Positions 1 to 9,491 are shown, counted from the stretch's first letter. The stretch: 49,799 bases of DNA from Succinivibrio faecicola (GCF_019448115.1 NZ_JAGFNY010000013.1:1-49799), one strand, 5' to 3'. A program made the numbers and translations. Notes: a model not told the origin generated them from the letters alone.

Positions 1-30
1 AACACGAATTATGCATCCAATGTTTATACT

Positions 31-624
31 TTGTTCAAAAGTGTGAACTTAGTGCTGATCCATAATTTCGCCATAATTGAAAATACATCAATGAATGAAA
101 TAGCAAAGCTTGCAGGCTACAGTAAGGCTACTTTGTATGTCTACTTTGCAGATAAAGAGCAGCTTGTATCTTATCTGGTTCTCAGAAGTATGAATACACT
201 GTATGAGATCATTAGTGCGCAGATGCAGAATAAAGATAAAAGTATTGAGGAAAGATTTTTTTCCTTGTGTATTGCACTATACAATTATCAGCAGCAGTAT
301 CCTTTCTATTTTGCCTTAACTCAAAAGGAAATAAGAGTTGTCGGTGATCTTTGTGACTTTACCGGCGAAGAAAAAGAATGCTATGAAGTTGGCAAAAAAA
401 TAAATGCCGTTATTTATGAATACCTAAAAGAAGGTAAAGAAAAAAAGATCTTCAAGCAGGATCTAAAAGATTTCTCAACTGTATTTGCATTGTGGGCAAT
501 GATTTCAGGAATAATTTCAATTACTGCAAACAAGAGAAATTATATTGAATTATCCAGTCAGGAAAGTATAGATACCTTCCTCAATTACTCCTTTAGCCTT
601 GTGTATAAAAGTCTCCTTACATAA
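31..624 (+). CDS. TetR-family transcriptional regulator, N-terminus atypical
   Basis: A helix-turn-helix of the TetR type is visible: NTSMNEIAKLAGYSKATLYVYF, split here as NTSMNEIAKLAG then YSKATLYVYF, at about residues 18-40, followed by an all-helical ligand domain. TetR proteins are homodimeric repressors that leave DNA when a small ligand binds. The expected first helix (pattern I-x-x-A-x-x-L-F) is not recognisable upstream of the motif: the residues are LVLIHNFAII. The true start is therefore uncertain, and the gene may be truncated or begin before the window. A clear terminator follows the stop. The ligand and target are unknown. Confidence 0.75.
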   Translation: MFKSVNLVLIHNFAIIENTSMNEIAKLAGYSKATLYVYFADKEQLVSYLVLRSMNTLYEIISAQMQNKDKSIEERFFSLCIALYNYQQQYPFYFALTQKEIRVVGDLCDFTGEEKECYEVGKKINAVIYEYLKEGKEKKIFKQDLKDFSTVFALWAMISGIISITANKRNYIELSSQESIDTFLNYSFSLVYKSLLT

Positions 625-642
625 AGAATACACATACTTTAA

Positions 643-671
643 GCCACATCTTTGTATGTGGCATTTTTTTT
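643..671 (+). terminator. Rho-independent terminator of the tetR gene
   Basis: The inverted repeat GCCACAT / ATGTGGC with a 6-nt loop is followed by a run of eight T. It starts 18 bases after the regulator's stop codon. Confidence 0.85.
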
Positions 672-803
672 CAAAAAAAGTTCAAATATCATATCTTTTT
701 GATTTATAAAAATAATTTTATTTCAATTGGCGTTTTGCGCCACTTTAAACATAGCAAAAAAAATCTCTGTCGTATCATCATGATAATGTTAGGAGATATA
801 AAT

Positions 804-2462
804 ATGCTTTTTAGAAAAAAATATAAAAACAAAGGACTCTTTCTTGATGTTAAGGATTTGTGTTACTTAATTGATAAAAGAGTAAATCTCAATATTGAAA
901 AAAGAGTAAGTGAAAGGCTCATTAAAGATATTGGTCATACAAAAATCTTTAATGAACTAGAATACCTTGTACTAAAGGATAAAACAAATCTTAAGACAAA
1001 TCATGATACAAAAGAAACCTATGACACATTTGAAGTTAACCCAGGATTCAATTATCAGGATCAGTTTATAAGTACAGTTGCGCTAATAAAGGAAACATCC
1101 TATTTATCAGATGATCATATTCTGCTTTATACAGACAGACTAAACGATTTCTTTGGACCTCTCAATACAAATGAATCAAAAGGTTCGATACTTGCGTTAA
1201 GCTATAAGATCATACTGTATGCACTGAAAATTGGAAAAAACAATTCCTATTATTTTGAAGATAACTCTGTAAAAGATGCAGCTCTTATGATCATGCTCAC
1301 CGCAACAACCTACTGCCTTGGAAGAGCTTTACATTCATTTATAGTTAAATCTGACGAAGATAACAAAAATGAGGTTGAATACAATCCAATCAATGAAACA
1401 CTAAGAGAATTTATCTTAAAAAACGATACTCTCAATATTAAGCAGATCTACAAAGAGTGTAAAAAGGATCATATACAAATTCTAAAAACAGGACTGCTCA
1501 TTGCAAATTCCTTAGTTAAAGACACCCGTGAGCAACTTGATGACAAAGAGATAATATACAACCTCTTTTGCATAAAAGAAGACGATATTCTCTTTAAGAT
1601 CCTGAAAAAATCGATCTGCGTATGCCTTGAAAATGCTGAATGTGATGATCAGTATCTTGAAGCTATAAGACCTGTTTTTATAGGAAAAGCTCATACGCCT
1701 AAAGACTGGGATACAAACGAGGAGTTAAAAAATAAGCCTTATTTTTACGACAAGGAACTGCTAATGAATACCAATATTCGACAAGCTGTAACTTACTACG
1801 TAAATAAAAATGAAAGCGTAATTAACCGATTTATGAACGATTACAAGGATACAGTAGAAAAACATTATCTAGATAAAATTGAAAATGAAAACAAGACGCA
1901 GAGTTTTGAAAATACTCTGGCAGAATTAAATGCAGAAAATAAAAAGGATTTTGAAAAAAGAGAAAGATTAGTCAAATCTTTCGAAACCACGCTTTCTGGT
2001 TTTAATATTGAACCTAGTACAGAACCTAAAGAATACCATGATTTCTTTTTGCGTAATGAAGATTTCTATGATGACGCAGACAAGATCTTTATTGTAGGAG
2101 ATACAATCGAGGAAGCTCATGAATATTTTGATGGATATATACAAAAGATAGAGGAATTAGCTCATCTTGCAGCATCAAATGAGGAAGTAAAAAGATTACT
2201 TATAAACGAATGCACAACTATAAAAAGGTGCTTGGATAATATAAACGGATTTGCAAGAGATAAAGCGGTAAAAATTAATTTTCAGCTGTCGCAGGATCTT
2301 TTCAATGCAACCTTTTTTGATGATTACTTCCAAATTCTCAAAAAGGTTGTCATCTGTGTAAAGGGACCTGAAACCAAAAATGTTGTAATCAAATATCTAG
2401 CAAGATTTTTTCAGGACCATTTAATGAAAATTACAAAAGCTTTAGTAGATATTCTTAACTAA
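804..2462 (+). CDS. Unknown 552-aa soluble protein
   Basis: I do not recognise this family. The start at 804 is chosen because AGGAG lies about 8 bases upstream; the open frame extends further up without a better start. The protein is hydrophilic, Lys/Glu/Asp-rich and probably helical, with no signal peptide, membrane segment or obvious enzyme motif. A charged, coiled-coil-prone stretch lies around residues 360-400. Its stop overlaps the stop of the convergent helicase gene by 8 bases, leaving no room for a separate terminator. It could be a third component of the helicase/BrxD pair, but its opposite orientation makes that only a guess. Confidence 0.6.
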   Translation: MLFRKKYKNKGLFLDVKDLCYLIDKRVNLNIEKRVSERLIKDIGHTKIFNELEYLVLKDKTNLKTNHDTKETYDTFEVNPGFNYQDQFISTVALIKETSYLSDDHILLYTDRLNDFFGPLNTNESKGSILALSYKIILYALKIGKNNSYYFEDNSVKDAALMIMLTATTYCLGRALHSFIVKSDEDNKNEVEYNPINETLREFILKNDTLNIKQIYKECKKDHIQILKTGLLIANSLVKDTREQLDDKEIIYNLFCIKEDDILFKILKKSICVCLENAECDDQYLEAIRPVFIGKAHTPKDWDTNEELKNKPYFYDKELLMNTNIRQAVTYYVNKNESVINRFMNDYKDTVEKHYLDKIENENKTQSFENTLAELNAENKKDFEKRERLVKSFETTLSGFNIEPSTEPKEYHDFFLRNEDFYDDADKIFIVGDTIEEAHEYFDGYIQKIEELAHLAASNEEVKRLLINECTTIKRCLDNINGFARDKAVKINFQLSQDLFNATFFDDYFQILKKVVICVKGPETKNVVIKYLARFFQDHLMKITKALVDILN

Positions 2463-4701
2463 GTTCTTTTTTAAGAATACGTAAAAATTCCATAGCACCT
2501 TGAAGATCTAGCTCACTATGAGCATAAGCCATCTGTTTTAATTCAAGAGAGATATATTCATCATGCTTATCTCTATCAAGATGGCGGATCTTCTTTACCA
2601 GATCAACAGGATTGATTTCTGAATTATTGATAATGTTATAAACTGCAACCTTAAGAGAATCCATAGGAACAAATTCAAGCTCAATATGGGACTTGTACAG
2701 ACTTGCTTTTATATTCTCTTTTCTAAGTAAAAGAACAATAGTCTGCATTACTCTGTCACCTTTCCATGGGAACAGAGAAATACCCTTTGCACCTTCGTAG
2801 TAGTGGCATCTATCAAGTTTGAAAAGATTAAACAACTCAATGCCTCTTAAAAGATGCTCTTTAGCCTTTTTATTTAAATAAGCAGGCACCTTTTTTTGCA
2901 GATAGATATCTCTCATTCGTTCTCGAATGATGTCATATATTCTACCTGATGCTCCATTTACTGTTAAAGGCTGTGTATCATACTGATAAGGTTTAACGCT
3001 GATAACATGTCGTTTTGATGAAAAGAAGACCACTCTCCATCCTCTGCCTGCGAACAGGAATGTAGAATCCACTTCAAGTTCATAATTTAAAGGAACTGAT
3101 CCAATTATATGACCATCATGTTCAATCAGATATTCTTGTGGCGTATCAAAGGCAGCATAAAAACTCCACTCTGAAACTAGACTTTCACCATTCAAACCTA
3201 AAGTGAGTGAACCATCGTTTAACTGTACAATCAAATCATGTTCACCAAGTGATCTTAAAAAAGCAGCAAATACTTTAGGAGTACAAAGACAGAATGGTCC
3301 TGTCTGACATAAAAGCTCATAAAGAGCCTTTGCACTTACAGATCCAAATGAAGCTATAACAGACAGTGTCTGCTGAAGGAGCGTTGAAAATGAATACTCA
3401 TGTGATAAAGGTGGTTCATACCATCTTTCTAGAAGAAGCTCTATCATCGCTACTGTCATAACAGTATCTTCATAAAGCTCCTCATGATTAGAATTATTCT
3501 CACCTTCAGGAAGAAATACACGCAATACAGCTTTGTGATCACGACGTCCAGCTCGTCCTAGACGCTGTCTTAATGATGCAACAGAAATAGGGTGATCAAC
3601 CTGGCCAATTGAATTTACATCTGAGATATCAATACCAAGTTCAAGTGTAGCTGTGCAGATTGCTGTTGTAGGCCATCTTCCTTCCTGCAATCTGTATTCA
3701 AGTGATTCTCTTAAATCCTTTGATAAGGATCCATGATGAGGAAAAAACTCGTTTGGGACAAAATTCTCAGAGCACTTCATTTCAAGTTTTGCTGCAATTT
3801 CTTCTGTTGCAGATCTTGAATTACAGAACACAAGATTATTTTTGCCTCTTAGAAGTCTGAAAATATCATCTGATATCTTTGAATAAGCATTTTCCTCTAA
3901 AGAAGGCTGGTTTTCAGCTGAATCCTGTAACTGCTCTTTAAGGGAATTATCATCGCTTTGATTATCCTTAAAAAAAGAATCCGGCTCAAAAGGTTTGTCA
4001 TAACCTTTTATCTGAACACTTAATGTATCTTCACTGCCTTTAGGTGCTGTAATAATTCTGCACCTAACTTTTGAATTTGGTCTTAAATATGATGAAACAG
4101 ATGTTGCATCTGAAAATGTAGCTGATAGAGCTATTCTTGGGACTAGCTTACCAATAAGATTCTCTAATCTGTGAAGCTGGGACTGAAGCTGATAACCTCT
4201 TTGTGTGCCCATAAATGCATGAAATTCATCTATTACAACATAACTTAAATACTTCATGCTTTCTTTAATCCATTGAACATGGTTAATAAGCATTGATTCT
4301 AAAGATTCAGGTGTTGTAAGGATGATTCCAGATGGAGAGTTTTTCAGATTCTTTTTCTTGCTTGCACTGACATCTCCATGCCAAGGAGTTACATTGTCAG
4401 CACTGAATTCACACATCTGCTCTAACCTTCTGCACTGATCGTTAATCAGAGCCTTTAGAGGACTGATATATAAAATCCTGATTCCTGTTTTTTCAGGATT
4501 TTTGTGAATTGCTGTTATTGATGGTAAAAAAGCTGCTTCTGTTTTTCCACTTGCAGTCGATGCAGAAATAATAACGTCTGTCTTTGCCTCGAGAATAGGC
4601 CTAACCGCCAACTCCTGAATAGGAAGTAAAGACTGCCACCCTTTTTTATGCATCCATCTGATTAATGACGGATCTAGTAATTCGAGGCTTTGTTCATTCA
4701 T
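2455..4701 (-). CDS. Lhr/BrxHI-like superfamily 2 DEAD/DEAH helicase
   Basis: An ATP-dependent nucleic-acid helicase of 748 aa. Visible motifs are Walker A (STASGKTE, residues 48-55), the motif II variant DEFH (158-161), motif III SAT (193-195), and motif VI QRLGRAGRR near residue 380. The order and spacing match large SF2 helicases of the Lhr kind, and the neighbour suggests the BREX-associated BrxHI type. A C-terminal region of about 300 aa without known motifs follows the helicase core. The start lies 2 bases after the stop of the upstream ATPase gene on the same strand, so the two are one operon and probably one complex. The likely role is DNA processing in a defence or repair module. Confidence 0.85.
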   Translation of the reverse strand: MNEQSLELLDPSLIRWMHKKGWQSLLPIQELAVRPILEAKTDVIISASTASGKTEAAFLPSITAIHKNPEKTGIRILYISPLKALINDQCRRLEQMCEFSADNVTPWHGDVSASKKKNLKNSPSGIILTTPESLESMLINHVQWIKESMKYLSYVVIDEFHAFMGTQRGYQLQSQLHRLENLIGKLVPRIALSATFSDATSVSSYLRPNSKVRCRIITAPKGSEDTLSVQIKGYDKPFEPDSFFKDNQSDDNSLKEQLQDSAENQPSLEENAYSKISDDIFRLLRGKNNLVFCNSRSATEEIAAKLEMKCSENFVPNEFFPHHGSLSKDLRESLEYRLQEGRWPTTAICTATLELGIDISDVNSIGQVDHPISVASLRQRLGRAGRRDHKAVLRVFLPEGENNSNHEELYEDTVMTVAMIELLLERWYEPPLSHEYSFSTLLQQTLSVIASFGSVSAKALYELLCQTGPFCLCTPKVFAAFLRSLGEHDLIVQLNDGSLTLGLNGESLVSEWSFYAAFDTPQEYLIEHDGHIIGSVPLNYELEVDSTFLFAGRGWRVVFFSSKRHVISVKPYQYDTQPLTVNGASGRIYDIIRERMRDIYLQKKVPAYLNKKAKEHLLRGIELFNLFKLDRCHYYEGAKGISLFPWKGDRVMQTIVLLLRKENIKASLYKSHIELEFVPMDSLKVAVYNIINNSEINPVDLVKKIRHLDRDKHDEYISLELKQMAYAHSELDLQGAMEFLRILKKELS

Positions 4702-4703
4702 AT

Positions 4704-6050
4704 CTATAATGTAAATGAAGTCAGATCATCGTCATCCTCATCATCCTGAGATGAAGAATTTTCATCTGATGACAGAGTCTGACCTTTTACTATTGTAACC
4801 AAAGAGGTATCTGTTTCTGATTCAATCTTAATAGAGCCAATCAGTGCCTGCCATGAAAGATCAGGATTCTGCTCGATAACTGATAAAAGATCTACAAATG
4901 CCTTAATTGTATTTCTTGGTGTTCTAAAATATGCATCACCGATATTCTTTGAACAGTGTACTAAAAAAGCTTTTAACGCTTCATCAGGTAAAAGGTAGTT
5001 TTCACTCTTGCCAGATGCAAATACATTTCTGATATTGCAAAGCAGAACAAAAATTTCTTCAGGAGAAAGATTCTGCAGCATGAGAATAGGACTTCTGTAA
5101 TCAACAACATTTGCTACTTTTGCAAAGGTATTTTCTGCAAGTCTTGAGTGTAATGCTTCATATGAGTACAGACCTTTTCTCTGATCCATCAAAAATTCAG
5201 GTGTACCACCGAACATAAAACCAATGTTCTGTGCTGATCCTTGAAGACAGTCATTTAATATTCTTAAAAGCTGTTCGTAGTTAGAAGTTCTTGCTCTTTG
5301 AGATGGTAATTTGTACAGATTTACCATTTCATCAAGATTTACTAAAAGACCTTTATATCCTGCCTGAGTTATAAATCTTGATAACAGTTTGATGTGATCA
5401 TAAACATTTGAATCTTCAACTATTGCTCTTACACCAAGATCTCTTTTTGCATCTGCTTTAGTTGTATATTCACCACGAAGATAACGGATTACACAGCCTT
5501 TTAACTCTTCATTGTCTTCGTTGTATGCCTGCCAGTATTTTGCAATTACCTGAGCAAAATCATATCCATCAACAAGCTCTGACAGAGACGAAAGCTTTTC
5601 TTTAATCACCTGCTCTACGTCACGACCAGTCTCATCTGCAATTCTTCTTTGCTCTGTTATGAATTTCTCTACAAGAGGAACCATAGCATTACCTTCTGGA
5701 TGAGCTCTTGTTGCAAGATTTCTTGTTAATTCCTTATAAAGAGATCTTGCCTGACCGGACGATGCAAATATTCTTCTGTCTGGTGATAAATCGGCATTGA
5801 TTACAACCAGTCCCTTTTCTAGCGCAATATAGCGAATAAGCTGAAGGAAGAAGGATTTACCGGCACCAAAATCACCAATAACCATTCTGAAGGCACTGCC
5901 ACCTTGAATAATATTATCAATGTCTTCGATTAGAGCTTTTACTTCATTAACTCTTCCAACCTGAATATATTCAAGTCCTGTTCGTGGAGTAACACCCGCT
6001 CTTAAAGATTGGATAATTGCAGCACGTTCCCTTGGTCTGATGTTTGCCAT
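4704..6050 (-). CDS. brxD: BrxD-like P-loop ATPase (DUF2791 type)
   Basis: The 448-aa protein has a Walker A motif GDFGAGKS (residues 59-66) after a conserved N-terminal block containing GVTPRTGLEYIQVGR. This resembles the BREX accessory ATPase BrxD, also called the DUF2791 family. An in-frame extension starts at 6164, but AGGAG lies directly before the ATG at 6050, so the shorter start is preferred. The C-terminus ends in a run of Asp/Glu. It is the first gene of a two-gene operon with the helicase. No BrxC, PglX or PglZ gene is present, so this is an orphan pair and not a full BREX system. A role in phage defence is inference. Confidence 0.8.
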   Translation of the reverse strand: MANIRPRERAAIIQSLRAGVTPRTGLEYIQVGRVNEVKALIEDIDNIIQGGSAFRMVIGDFGAGKSFFLQLIRYIALEKGLVVINADLSPDRRIFASSGQARSLYKELTRNLATRAHPEGNAMVPLVEKFITEQRRIADETGRDVEQVIKEKLSSLSELVDGYDFAQVIAKYWQAYNEDNEELKGCVIRYLRGEYTTKADAKRDLGVRAIVEDSNVYDHIKLLSRFITQAGYKGLLVNLDEMVNLYKLPSQRARTSNYEQLLRILNDCLQGSAQNIGFMFGGTPEFLMDQRKGLYSYEALHSRLAENTFAKVANVVDYRSPILMLQNLSPEEIFVLLCNIRNVFASGKSENYLLPDEALKAFLVHCSKNIGDAYFRTPRNTIKAFVDLLSVIEQNPDLSWQALIGSIKIESETDTSLVTIVKGQTLSSDENSSSQDDEDDDDLTSFTL

Positions 6051-6210
6051 GGTAACTCCTAAAAAAATTGTAAACTGCATATTATATAACATGTTTTCTT
6101 TATGTAGAGAATAATTAATACCGTATGTATCATATTCAATATTTGAATTTCTCAAAAAAATCATTCTTTTCTATACTAAAAATAACTCCTTACACAATAT
6201 AGGTGCATTT
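6051..6210. promoter_or_regulatory. AT-rich divergent promoter region
   Basis: This 160-base spacer separates the BrxD-like gene (minus) and the transposase relic (plus). It is very AT-rich with several TATAAT-like hexamers, but I cannot assign unique promoters. AGGTG precedes the plus-strand start. Confidence 0.35.
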
Positions 6211-7299
6211 ATGTATGTTCAGATAAGAATGGTTCGTAACTGTAAATACGTATATGTAGTCGAAAACAGGCGAAGAAAGAGTGATGGCAAAATTGTAAGA
6301 AAAACCATCGATAAACTTGGTAAATTAGATGATTTACTAAAAAAGGATCCTCTTTTTATTGAACATCTGAAAGCAACACTGAAAAATAAAGGCGAAATTG
6401 CAAAATCTGAACAGCGGTTATATGAAAACCTTACAATAAAGGCTCAAGAGAATGAGCTATCCGCCAACCTAAACAATGGATATCAGTTTATCTATTATGC
6501 AAATGAACCATTAAAAAGGTTCTGGGATGCATATTTAAACCTTCATTATTATTTCAAATATCTGCAGAGAAAATACTACCGGGATCTGGCATTTAATATC
6601 GAGGAAAAAGTATTTCATATGATGCTTGAATATCTTATTCCTGAAGCCTTTACCCTTAAAAGATCAAATGCTTTTTTTAATGAAAAGGTAGATCTGATTC
6701 ATGAACGAAGCACAGATGAAGAATGTAAGGAAATCATCTTTAATACAAGGACTCGTTTTGAAAAATATATTAAAAGATTGGATAGAGTAAGATTTCCGTG
6801 GTATCAAACTGTTGCAAAAGAATATGACAGCCTATGTGCTGCAACAAAAACAAATTTAGATAAGGATAGCTATATTGCAATTTTTAAGCATATTTTAAAA
6901 CAGAGCTTTCTTTATTGCATAAATCATTATTTATCTATAACTCATAAAGTTTCATCACTTAATGTTATTGAAGAGGCAATTCAGAATTCCAAACTGATAA
7001 GAATAATTCCTCTAGATAAAGAAAAAAACGAGACTATTTATATAAAGATTGCTCATAAAACTACAAAAATAATGGATGCTATTACCCTTATTGTAGGAAT
7101 GGATATCGTTGATAACTGCCAATCAGAACGAGAACTTATTAGAAAACTTAGATACAGAAAAAAGGATTTGGATATTGAAAATATTGAAAATGAATTTGAA
7201 TACGACAACCTTGATTATGAGCTTGTTGATCAGAGTAAACAAAAGGAAGTTGAAGAAGAAAGCAGTATCAGCTTTGTATTCGGCTTAAGACATACATAA
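6211..7299 (+). CDS. IS1634-like transposase relic lacking the DDE core
   Basis: The N-terminal 50 residues (YVYVVENRRR, KIVRKTIDKLG) match the opening of IS1634-type transposases. The next part (EPLKRFWDAYLNL and following helices) resembles their N-terminal domain. The protein is 362 aa, shorter than the usual roughly 500-600 aa. I see no block with the expected catalytic Asp-Asp-Glu. The C-terminal part may correspond to the region after the core, so an internal in-frame deletion is likely. The frame is open, with a start and a ribosome site, so it may be a recent relic or a captured DNA-binding fragment. No terminal inverted repeats were seen around it. Confidence 0.5.
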   Translation: MYVQIRMVRNCKYVYVVENRRRKSDGKIVRKTIDKLGKLDDLLKKDPLFIEHLKATLKNKGEIAKSEQRLYENLTIKAQENELSANLNNGYQFIYYANEPLKRFWDAYLNLHYYFKYLQRKYYRDLAFNIEEKVFHMMLEYLIPEAFTLKRSNAFFNEKVDLIHERSTDEECKEIIFNTRTRFEKYIKRLDRVRFPWYQTVAKEYDSLCAATKTNLDKDSYIAIFKHILKQSFLYCINHYLSITHKVSSLNVIEEAIQNSKLIRIIPLDKEKNETIYIKIAHKTTKIMDAITLIVGMDIVDNCQSERELIRKLRYRKKDLDIENIENEFEYDNLDYELVDQSKQKEVEEESSISFVFGLRHT

Positions 7300-7321
7300 T
7301 GAGTCTTACTTACAGAGTAAC

Positions 7322-7717
7322 TTAAGGTTCTTTTTTCATATTTGTATTGCAACCACATCTTTTACACAAAGGAATGCTCTCATCATGACTTGTAAAATGA
7401 ACGCCACCCCATTTACACAACTCCTGCAGTGCAGGTAGAAGAGTTTTACAATAATCTGAAAGACTATACTCAACATGAGGCGTCAGTTCTGTTGATAAAA
7501 CATGTTTTACAATCAGATTTTTATTTAGCATTTCTTTTAAAGTTGCACTTAATACAGCGTCGGAAACTGATACAAGCTCATCTCTAATCTTTGAATATCT
7601 AACGGTGCCATATGTATGAAGAACACAAAGAACACGGCTATTCCATTTTCCACTTATAAGAGAAATTGCATACTCAAGTGGACAGCGAATGTCTTCTTGC
7701 TTTTTCTTCTGATACAT
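7322..7717 (-). CDS. HxlR-family winged-helix regulator
   Basis: The 131-aa protein carries the HxlR signature: CPLEYAISLISGKWNSRVL near the N-terminus, then a winged helix (RYSKIRDEL, LSATLKEMLNKNLI), then the wing with VEYSLSDYCKTLLP. HxlR proteins are dimeric regulators, often responding to reactive electrophiles or oxidants. The C-terminus has a small Cys cluster (CKRCGC) that could bind metal or sense redox, which is inference. It is divergent from the cupin gene, with a palindromic operator between them, so it probably controls the cupin gene and itself. Confidence 0.88.
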   Translation of the reverse strand: MYQKKKQEDIRCPLEYAISLISGKWNSRVLCVLHTYGTVRYSKIRDELVSVSDAVLSATLKEMLNKNLIVKHVLSTELTPHVEYSLSDYCKTLLPALQELCKWGGVHFTSHDESIPLCKRCGCNTNMKKEP

Positions 7718-7734
7718 ATTTTATCCTTACAAAG

Positions 7735-7764
7735 AAATTTATTAGTGGCTAATAAATTTATTAG
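7735..7764. promoter_or_regulatory. Operator: overlapping palindromes between hxlR and cupin
   Basis: AAATTTATTAG-TGG-CTAATAAATTT (7735-7759) is a perfect inverted repeat with 11-bp arms. It overlaps a second perfect palindrome, CTAATAAATTTATTAG (7749-7764). This gives three alternating half-sites, suitable for one or two dimers of the adjacent HxlR protein. It lies 18 bases upstream of the hxlR start. Confidence 0.75.
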
Positions 7765-7841
7765 TATCTTACATTTAGGCAAACAATAAATAATAATTCA
7801 ACACTATACAGTAAACATATCGACATATAAAGGAGATAAAA

Positions 7842-8222
7842 ATGAGCAAGGAATCATACACATTTAAATCAGTAGATCTAAATTCAGATAGAACAGAGCT
7901 GCATGATCTTTTAAATCTCACTGGATGTGAAGTTTCTATTAATAATATGGCCCCAAATACACAAGCACCTTTTTTCCATTACCACAAAGAGAATGAAGAA
8001 GTGTATGTAGTGTTAGAAGGTTCAGGTTTTGTATACGCAGATGGTGAAACTATAAAAGTTGAAAAAGGATCTGTATTCAGAATGGCTCCATCCGTTAAAC
8101 GATGTATAAAAGCTGAAGAAAACGGTATACGTTTTTTGTGTATTCAGTGCAAGGAGAATTCACTAGCTCAGTTTACATTCGGTGATGGTGCTATAGATAA
8201 AACAATTGAATGGAAAATCTAA
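7842..8222 (+). CDS. Small cupin-fold protein
   Basis: This 126-aa single-domain cupin has motif 1 FFHYHKENEEVYVVLEGSG (residues 45-63), with His-x-His and Glu ligands for a metal. A weaker motif 2 follows around residues 85-100. Such proteins are dioxygenases, isomerases or sensors, and the substrate cannot be read from sequence. AAGGAG lies about 8 bases before the ATG. It is divergent from the HxlR gene and probably regulated by it through the shared operator. A bidirectional hairpin follows the stop. Confidence 0.85.
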   Translation: MSKESYTFKSVDLNSDRTELHDLLNLTGCEVSINNMAPNTQAPFFHYHKENEEVYVVLEGSGFVYADGETIKVEKGSVFRMAPSVKRCIKAEENGIRFLCIQCKENSLAQFTFGDGAIDKTIEWKI

Positions 8223-8230
8223 TCATTAAA

Positions 8231-8248
8231 GGCGGAGTAAGCTCCGCC
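8231..8248. terminator. Bidirectional terminator between cupin and decarboxylase
   Basis: GGCGGAG-TAAG-CTCCGCC is a strong stem between two convergent genes. The plus side is followed by TTGTAGTTT and the minus side by TTTAAT, so it can act in both directions, although the T-runs are short. Confidence 0.75.
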
Positions 8249-8261
8249 TTGTAGTTTGAAT

Positions 8262-9467
8262 TTAAGCTAAACGAGCTTTCTGCTCTATCTCAAGAGTTGT
8301 AACAGAATCATCTTGTGAATTTAGCTCTTCATGAAGTTTTTCAAGAGATTCAACAGAAATAATTTTTGCTTTTGGAATAAAGTTGAACTCGGTTGCTGTT
8401 GCAGATGTATAAGCCCCCATCATTCTTCCTACAAGAAGATCACCAACTTTTAGGTGTGGTAAATTGATACCCTCAGCAAGAATATCAATACTGTCGCAAG
8501 TAGGACCTGCTAGTACACTCTTTTCAGTTAGTGGGCTGTCAGAAATAACTGATTTTGGATAAACTACATGATCAAAAATCTGACCACTATAGCTTCCATA
8601 AACGCCATCATCTACATAGTACCAAGGAACATCCTGGCGACGAGAAACACCAACAACTGATGAAACAGAAATCATGCATGGTGCTGCAATAAATCGACCA
8701 GGCTCTGCTTTAAGCTCGAGATTCACAGGAAGCTTGTTGCAAGCTTCACGAATTGGAGCACAGAATGCATCAATATCAGTATCTTCTGCATTTAAATAAT
8801 CAACAGGGAATCCACCGCCAATATCAAGGATCTTAAGGTCAATTCCATCTGCTTGAGCCTGACGGATGATACCGTTACATGTTTCAATAGCTTCTACGTG
8901 ACGCTTAGGGTTAGGTGCTTGTGAACCAACATGGAAAGAAAGTCCAACAACGTTAATTCCAAGTTCACAGGCAGCCTTTAGCAGATCCATTGCCTCATCT
9001 GGGGTGCAACCGAATTTCTTTGATAGATCTACAGGAGTTTCTGGATTTGGGAAACTTAATCTTAAAAGTAACTGAACATTCTTCTTGTATGGAATGAATT
9101 TTTTAAGTTCACAAAGATTGTCATAGACGAATACTGAACAGCCAAATTCCAATGCATAACGAATATCACTGTCTTTTTTGATAGGATGCGTATGAATGCA
9201 ATCGTTAGGAGATACCCCCTGACTCTTTACAAGATCTATTTCTCCATTTCCTGCAAGATCAAAACTTGCACCAACTGCTTTTAATGCTCTTATAACATTA
9301 GCGTCAGGTAGTGGTTTTACAGCATAGTGAAGTCTGAAATTAGGCAAGGCTTGCTTTAGTTGAAGATACTGGTTCTGTACTTTGGAGAGATCCTGAATTA
9401 AGAATGGAGAACCGAATTTTTTAACAGCTTTTTTTAAGTCAGCATTAGTTAAAAGTGACTGTTTCAT
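8262..9467 (-). CDS. PLP-dependent ornithine/lysine decarboxylase (fold III)
   Basis: A 401-aa enzyme of the eukaryote-like ornithine/diaminopimelate decarboxylase family. HYAVKPLP (Lys51) holds the PLP lysine. SFDLAGNGEIDL and ILDIGGGFP are the conserved barrel blocks, and GPTCDSIDIL near residue 330 carries the active-site Cys and Asp of ornithine-type enzymes. It would decarboxylate ornithine and/or lysine to putrescine or cadaverine in the cytoplasm. A GTG five codons upstream could also start; I chose the ATG because GAGGTG can serve as its ribosome site. It is transcribed alone, behind a leader with a terminator hairpin. Confidence 0.88.
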   Translation of the reverse strand: MKQSLLTNADLKKAVKKFGSPFLIQDLSKVQNQYLQLKQALPNFRLHYAVKPLPDANVIRALKAVGASFDLAGNGEIDLVKSQGVSPNDCIHTHPIKKDSDIRYALEFGCSVFVYDNLCELKKFIPYKKNVQLLLRLSFPNPETPVDLSKKFGCTPDEAMDLLKAACELGINVVGLSFHVGSQAPNPKRHVEAIETCNGIIRQAQADGIDLKILDIGGGFPVDYLNAEDTDIDAFCAPIREACNKLPVNLELKAEPGRFIAAPCMISVSSVVGVSRRQDVPWYYVDDGVYGSYSGQIFDHVVYPKSVISDSPLTEKSVLAGPTCDSIDILAEGINLPHLKVGDLLVGRMMGAYTSATATEFNFIPKAKIISVESLEKLHEELNSQDDSVTTLEIEQKARLA

Positions 9468-9491
9468 TGTCTTATTGTACACCTCGACTTA

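Noticed and set aside
2455-6050. A complete BREX system
   Set aside because: Only helicase and BrxD-like genes are present; no BrxA, BrxB, BrxC, PglX or PglZ gene is seen nearby.
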